Below, piece after piece: positions 63,501 to 64,000 of a DNA stretch of 64,000 nt; the first letter of the stretch is position 1, and each line of letters opens with the position of its first letter. A program made the position numbers and the translations under genes. Source of the stretch: Dyella silvatica (lineage in GTDB: Bacteria > Pseudomonadota > Gammaproteobacteria > Xanthomonadales > Rhodanobacteraceae); contig NZ_JAPDPE010000004.1 in assembly GCF_026283955.1 (NCBI RefSeq), positions 1 through 64,000 of the forward strand. The letters are read 5' to 3'. The notes below the pieces were generated by a model. The model worked only from the letters and a program-made list of their open reading frames with translations, made no database searches and was not told the DNA's origin.

Positions 63501-64000
63501 ACAGCGCGCTTGCCGCGCAAATTGCTTACTGGAAGCAAACGCTCGCCGGCCTGCCCGAGCAGCTGACGCTGCCTACGGACCGGCCGCGCCCGGCGCAATC
63601 GAGCTTCCATGGCGAACTACGCATCTTTGAGCTAGACACGCCGCTGCATGTCCGCTTGCTGGAACTGGCGCGCGATGCCAAGGCCACGTTGTTCATGGTC
63701 TTGCACGCGGCCATCGCTACGTTGTTGTGCAAGCTCGGGGCGGGCACCGACATTCCCATCGGCACCTCGCTGGCGGGGCGCACCGATGACGCGCTCAACC
63801 ATCTGGTCGGCTTCTTCGTCAATCTCTCGGTATTGCGCACCGACTGCTCGGGCAACCCCAGCTTCCGCGAGCTGTTGCAGCAAGTCCGCGCGGTCGATCT
63901 GGCCGCCTATACGCATCAGGATCTGCCGTTCGAGCGCCTGGTCGAAATCATCAACCCGGTCCGCTCGCAGTCGCACCATCCGCTGTTCCAGGTGGCCCTG
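48539..64000 (+). CDS. NRPS modules 7-10 and start of 11 (3' partial)
   Basis: Starts at ATG 48539 after AAAGAGAAAA; open to the right edge (5154 codons). Domains by residue: C 1-450, A 456-960 (DATKMGHVGK, Asp/Asn), T about 1004, E 1060-1531 (HHLVVDG intact); C 1548-1990 (HHVLIDG), then an extra N-terminal A half 2001-2184, then a full A 2188-2690 (DVFSVAIVYK, unassigned, close to module 1), T about 2727; C 2784-3238 with HHIATDD in place of HHxxxDG, A 3251-3740 (DILQLGLIWK, the standard Gly code), T about 3790; C 3846-4288 (HHIAADG), A 4306-4700 with Thr code but lacking the N-terminal 110-120 residues that hold motifs A1-A2, T about 4744; C from 4801, cut at the window end. No thioesterase is reached. 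Expected additions are D-Asx, unknown, Gly and Thr. Confidence 0.95.
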   Translation, partial: MSKIAEILPLAPLQQGLLFHALYDEQAADAYQIQLVFELTGPLEPEALQAAIHALLQRHPNLRAAFVHEGLEQPRQIIPRDITVPWQFVDLSALDQAAQQRELQNVLDKDNQQRFNPARPPLLRFILIRLDAGRHRLVFTHHHILLDGWSIPILLKELFALQKSRGDASALAPVTPYRDYLAWVKQQDPETSRNAWRDYLEGLEDPSRLVSHLPATAPPTATFSLHLSETLTEALTRQARRHRLTVNTLVQAAWGLLIGRLSGRSDVVFGVTVSGRPAELAGVENMVGMLLNTQPMRLQLRPAQTLLQLLRLLQEQQASLIEHQHLSLSDIQRIAGLGELFDTHVVFENAPISEISPDARSADELQVDYVGREGGDRTHYPLGLCAIPRASLELRLGYRPDAFDRAAVELIAERLQGLFETLADDLDHTVGQVSVLRPDERTRLLYHWNDTAQPLPAATLPELFEAHAASPSTALIFEGQSLSYQALHEQANRLAHYLIQQGIGPEHIVAIALPRSLELIVALLAVLKAGAAYLPLDPDYPAERLALMIEDAQPAVALSFAEQAHSLPSSLTRCLLDAAEVQTALAAMPSTNPTQAERLQPLQPAHPAYLIYTSGSTGRPKGVVIAHHAIANYLRWDRQAYYQHPELSQGGSPTVFSISFDAGITTVFGALIAGQPLTALPAGDEVERLGNGPGEAVPYTLVKVTPSHLKLINQNLQSSLAASPTQTLMTGGEAMVPADIAFWQQRFPDVRLINHFGPTETTVGCATFEITDDVSTAHSIPIGRPIWNAQLYVLDASLQPVPEGVPGELYIAGAGLARGYRQRPELTAERFVANPFGEPGSRMYRTGDLVRWLPSGVIDYLGRIDHQVKIRGFRIELGEVEARLQQRPAVEHAVIIAREDHPGQKQLVGYAVAAAGHTLDPAALRRELAEQLPDYMVPSAIVVLAALPLTPNGKLDRKALPAPDFSSADRRAPRTPQEEVLAGLFAQVLRLDAVGIDDSFFDLGGDSISSIQLVSRARKAGLLLKPKDIFLHQNVAALAAMIQPLVTATVSDDVAIGMAPLTPVMHRLLDTGGPIQRFNQSMLLALPAGLDAAQLATALQALVEHHDVLRLRLQRAAEQADQAGAMIDIQPREAFRAADGIKAIDVSALSLDELRQRIDAERDLAQTRLDPEAGRVVQAVFFERAVGTPGLLLLMLHHLVVDGVSWRILAPDLLSACEASLSGQRLVLDAASTSYRRWAQRLAAEASTPTRWAELPLWQAIVERADPLLSPRRLDTTRDTVRTAASYSVTLPSAITAELLTRVPAAFHVRINDVLLTAFTLALAHWRHQRGRGSESAVRVDVEGHGREDIFDGIDLSRSVGWFATHVPVSLDAGTHNLEQAIGSGQLLSRALKRIKEQLRQLPDNGMGYGLLRYLNPASAKILASAAPAQIGFNYLGRFSASEHRSDETAIATGGLNSGTDLERPLPYAISLNAITYDRSQGAELTAHWSWAGELFSETDMRELAQTWFRALEALANCAKQPNAGGLTPSDVPLVALTQTQIEQLEARYPAIADILPLSPMQQGFLFRALYDEQDTGSYIVQRVLQLHGALDPARLHTAAHGVFQRHANLRAGFVHEGLDQPVQIIPHEVTLPWQYLDLSALAQEQRERELQGILSDDHARRFDPAQPPLMRFTLVRMEAQRHVFVCTNHHVLIDGWTWLILLGDLLELYKTQGDASSLRPVTPFRDYLAWIKQQDRGAAQAAWAQHFAGLEEPTRVAPGASAIGAMQEALTLTLPEALTAAIQQKVRRLGVTLNTLVQTIWGLGLGSLTGRNDVVFGIIVAERPAELHAAEQMVGLMINALPLRLQWTPGETLPALVTRVQEQQVRLLEHNHIGLIEIQQIAGLGELFDSHIVFENYPFDPEAVATREEGLQVEFNGGQGGARSHYPLGLWAVPGKQLHLQLGYRPDLFERSAIESFAQRLLHWFEAFAEEAARPLGQISLLTPAERLTLLSEWNPAAAPVADATVVQQFEDQASQTPEAIALVCEDSELSYRQLNRRANQLAHRLIQDGIGPEQIVAIALPRSMDLVIAVLAVLKAGAAYLPLDPDYPSDRLAFMLEDARPVRLISRRDEAARLPGHHGHIAITDLPRPIAKPQHSRFEQPVAVAAGIMPALPLPDDRNDISGAATALLDQPEQPPSLPDGNGPVRAVPALTLSQLFEQQVARTPEAIAVLCDGDELSYRQLDRRANQLAHCLIQDGIGAEDIVAIALPRKHEMMVALLAVLKAGAAYLPLDPDYPSERLIMMIDDARPVRIIADSSTIAALPSSIPPLLIDSEELRATSASASGDAPTQAQRVRPLLAQHPAYVIYTSGSTGKPKGVVVTQQNLTDFMSWAATDIGLRGLSRVLATTSLNFDVSVFEIFAPLVVGGRIELLRNALALNERDSWAGSLVSGVPSVFSCLLDQSSLDIAADTIVFAGEALPPALFKTIRARAPSTRLANIYGPTETTVYALAGIAESGSEACPPIGRPLSNTQALVLDAQLQPLPSGVAGELYLAGEGVTRGYLHRPALTAERFVAHPFAAGQRMYRTGDLVRWRSDGQLDYLGRVDHQVKIRGFRIELGEIEACLSQQAAVAQAVVIARDDHAGQKQLIGYVVPAHGQSVDAAALRRSLSEHLPAYMLPAALMVLDALPLTASGKLDRNALPAPNFSSTPYRAPGTPQEDMLAGLFAQVLGQPSVGIDDSFFDLGGHSLLATRLVSRIRSTLGIELPIRTLFEAPTVAALAAQLDYGHSARLALARMPRTAHTALSFAQQRLWFLHQFEGPSATYNIPLALRLEGHLDKAALQAALNDLVRRHESLRTVFGDEGSEGDAEQIVLADDASQLQLERFSSSEAELGRKLSQAAAYCFDLAYEIPIRAWLFTISPSQHVLLLLVHHIATDDGSLAPLSRDLSTAYTARLQGQTPAWAPLPVQYADYALWQRQWLGHESDPDSAFSTQISYWKQALAGLPEQLSLPTDRPRPIQASFRGGHVDFSLDCHTYARLAELARHEQASLFMVLHAAVAVLLSRLGGGNDIPIGTPIAGRTDDVLDDLVGFFVNTLVLRTDTSGNPSFRELLAQVRSHDLNAYTYQDLPFERLVEILNPARSHSHHPLFQVMVSMQTDMGDALALPGLVITPEATEQNIAKFDLSFAFTESAALDGNPQTLRASMEYASDLFDAASAQRIAQRLVRLLEAVARNAGQRIEQIDLLDGAERQQLLLGWNDTAHNVSAETTPRLFEQQVAATPDAVALIFDQISLSYGELNAQANRLARVLIGQGIGAEDMVAVALPRSVDMVIAMLAVLKSGAAYLPLDPNYPHDRLTYMAEDARAACIATQHAVEIDFPTVPSRLNLDDAALIAELRQCADGDIADAERVRATTALHPAYVIYTSGSTGKPKGVVIAHRGLRNFLASMQAQLAFGPQERLLAVTTIGFDIAALEIFLPLVSGASLVLARRETVLDPLALAALIVQTGATMMQATPTLWQELAAAGTAALQGLRALVGGEALASSLAAKLHRAGADVVNLYGPTETTIWSTFAELDQASTDAPSIGRPIWNTQVYILDAAMQPLPSGVAGELYIAGEGLARGYLNRAALTAERFIANPFDPCGRRMYRTGDLARWLPDGRLDFIGRADHQVKIRGFRIELGEIEASLLQQPAVAQAVVIARENQAGQKQLVGYLVAAAGQVVDTTSMRRTLSGHLPDYMVPAALVVLEALPLTANGKLDRKALPAPDFGSISRRAPRNPQEEILAGLFAEVLGLETVGIDDNFFDLGGHSLLATRLISRIRSTLGVELAIHALFDTPTIAELVLQLTQGHAARLALGRSERPPTIPLSFAQQRLWFLHQLEGPKPYNIPVALRLAGPLDSAALHAALNDVVARHESLRTMFAEADGVGEQIILNPQTLQLSLESIATSEAELAEQLTQASAYSFKLAEEIPLRGWLFALSESEHVLLLLVHHIAADGWSVAPLLRDLGDAYGARRQGHAPRWAELPVQYADFTLWQQRLLGTDADHDSAIARQIGYWKQALAGLPRQPILPTDRQRPAQASLSSDHVQVEIDAATHRGLLELARHNRATLFMVLHAAVATLLSRHGAGNDIVVGTPIAGRTDDALDDLVGFFINTLVLRVDTSGNPSFQDLLASVRGTDLAAYAHQDLPFERLVEIINPQRSNSHHPLFQVLLALQNQDETAPTLAGLDTSSQPLRSAGGTRFDLLFNFTESRAAGGIPAGISASLAFANDLFDRHTAVSLTEQLLHLLHSVIAAPLCPIEQLDLSGTPGQYHGAAHRYAPAIPATPLLCLDDALVSAAIAACPTHNPTDRERVQPLHSRHPAYVIYTSGSTGKPKGVVIPHQNVTRLMASTQDWFHFGASDVWTLFHSYAFDFSVWELWGPLLHGGRLVVVPYLTSRSPADFLTLLVEQRVTVLNQTPSAFYQLMQADREQPQLGQQLSLRWVIFGGEALELARLHDWYERHAEDSPRLVNMYGITETTVHVTFVALDRERIAARSNSLIGKHIPDLQAYVLDAALQPLPVGVAGELYIAGEGLARGYLNRPALSAERFIANPFDPNGRRMYRTGDVARWLPQGELDFVGRADSQVKIRGFRIELGEIEACLLQQPSVAQATVIVREDQPGHKQLVGYLVAATGQTLDAATLRRTLSEHLPEHMVPAALVMLDALPLTTNGKLDRKALPAPDFISTSRRTARTPKEEILVGLFAEILGLESVGIDDSFFDLGGHSLLATRLVSRIRSTLDVELPIRALFESPTVSGLAGQLGMGGAARSALRPMPRSERIPLSFAQQRLWFLHQFEGPSPTYNIPLGLRLQGQLDTAALQAALNDVLIRHESLRTVFSESDRDGHAWQTILDSDAVSLNFSVVACDEAELERQLDLAAGYSFDLAREMPIRAWLFALSPTLHVLLLLVHHIASDGWSWAPLSRDLATAYAARLQSQPPTWSPLPVQYADYALWQRQWLGHESDPDSALAAQIAYWKQTLAGLPEQLTLPTDRPRPAQSSFHGELRIFELDTPLHVRLLELARDAKATLFMVLHAAIATLLCKLGAGTDIPIGTSLAGRTDDALNHLVGFFVNLSVLRTDCSGNPSFRELLQQVRAVDLAAYTHQDLPFERLVEIINPVRSQSHHPLFQVAL
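49890..51660 (+). repeat. Asp/Asn-type A-T DNA, copy 2 of 2
   Basis: Partner of 36060-37800. The epimerase after this copy keeps the catalytic HHLVVDG, while the one after the other copy has HRLVVDG. Confidence 0.9.
54540..55095 (+). other. Orphan N-terminal half of an adenylation domain in module 8
   Basis: Residues about 2001-2184 of the last NRPS carry the first A-domain motifs ([43 protein letters not shown]) and then break into low-similarity sequence without YTSGSTG or YGPTE. A second, complete A domain then starts with the same motifs. It is the product of an in-frame partial duplication or recombination. Confidence 0.9.
61500..62640 (+). repeat. Thr-type adenylation DNA, copy 4 of 4 (5' truncated)
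   Basis: Similarity to copy 1 begins abruptly at CATCGCCGCCTGCCCGACCC (about 61500; matches about 28427) and continues to the A10 motif, which marks a recombination joint. Confidence 0.85.

Noticed and set aside
21780-64000. Siderophore cluster, suggested by the MbtH protein
   Set aside because: No isochorismate, hydroxy-ornithine or TonB receptor genes and no Fur-like box are visible; Thr-rich codes do not suggest iron chelation. Asx residues alone are not enough.

Overview
The window looks like a chromosomal accessory region of a high-GC gammaproteobacterium, probably in the Xanthomonadales (Lysobacter/Luteibacter/Dyella type). That assignment is an inference from GC-rich codon use, the style of the partial membrane sensor at the left edge, and the MbtH-MATE-NRPS gene set. 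No rRNA, tRNA or other phylogenetic marker is present, so it is tentative. I saw no CRISPR array, transposase or integrase.

Layout. (1) Positions 1-3.8 kb hold the 3' part of a jelly-roll/multi-TM membrane protein, a secreted protein of unknown family with less GC-rich codons, a convergent small cupin gene, and about 1.1 kb of AT-richer, largely non-coding DNA. (2) Positions 3.8-20.6 kb hold a tight same-strand cassette. It comprises a 124-aa protein, a lipoprotein, a 1217-aa protein, an endonuclease/exonuclease/phosphatase (EEP) fold enzyme with all catalytic motifs, and a 3421-aa protein with two clusters of LysM-like repeats. A strong hairpin and a second lipoprotein follow. I cannot assign this cassette to a described system; it is the best candidate here for something new. 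(3) Positions 20.6-21.8 kb are mostly non-coding, with an AT-rich, structured leader upstream of mbtH. (4) From 21.8 kb to the right edge is a nonribosomal peptide cluster: mbtH, a MATE exporter and four NRPS reading frames, the last running off the window.

The NRPS line reads: ORF A, half C-A-T (frameshifted end); ORF B, dualC/E-A(Thr)-T-dualC/E-A-T-E; ORF C, C-A(Asp/Asn)-T-E*-C-A(Thr)-nMT-T-C-A(Thr)-T-E; ORF D, C-A(Asp/Asn)-T-E-C-[A N-half]-A-T-C-A(Gly)-T-C-A(Thr, N-half missing)-T-C... Ten adenylation domains are visible, four with the standard threonine pocket code. The product should be a Thr-rich, D-residue-rich peptide of more than ten residues with one N-methyl-Thr. Chain release lies beyond the window.

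The NRPS carries several lesions: a 64-nt deletion that breaks the frame between modules 1 and 2, a 75-nt in-frame deletion in the first A domain, an epimerase whose catalytic His is Arg, a C domain with HHxxxDD, a duplicated A-domain N-half, and an A domain lacking its N-half. Together with near-identical module copies, these suggest active recombination among modules. The alternative for some of them is mis-assembly of repeats.
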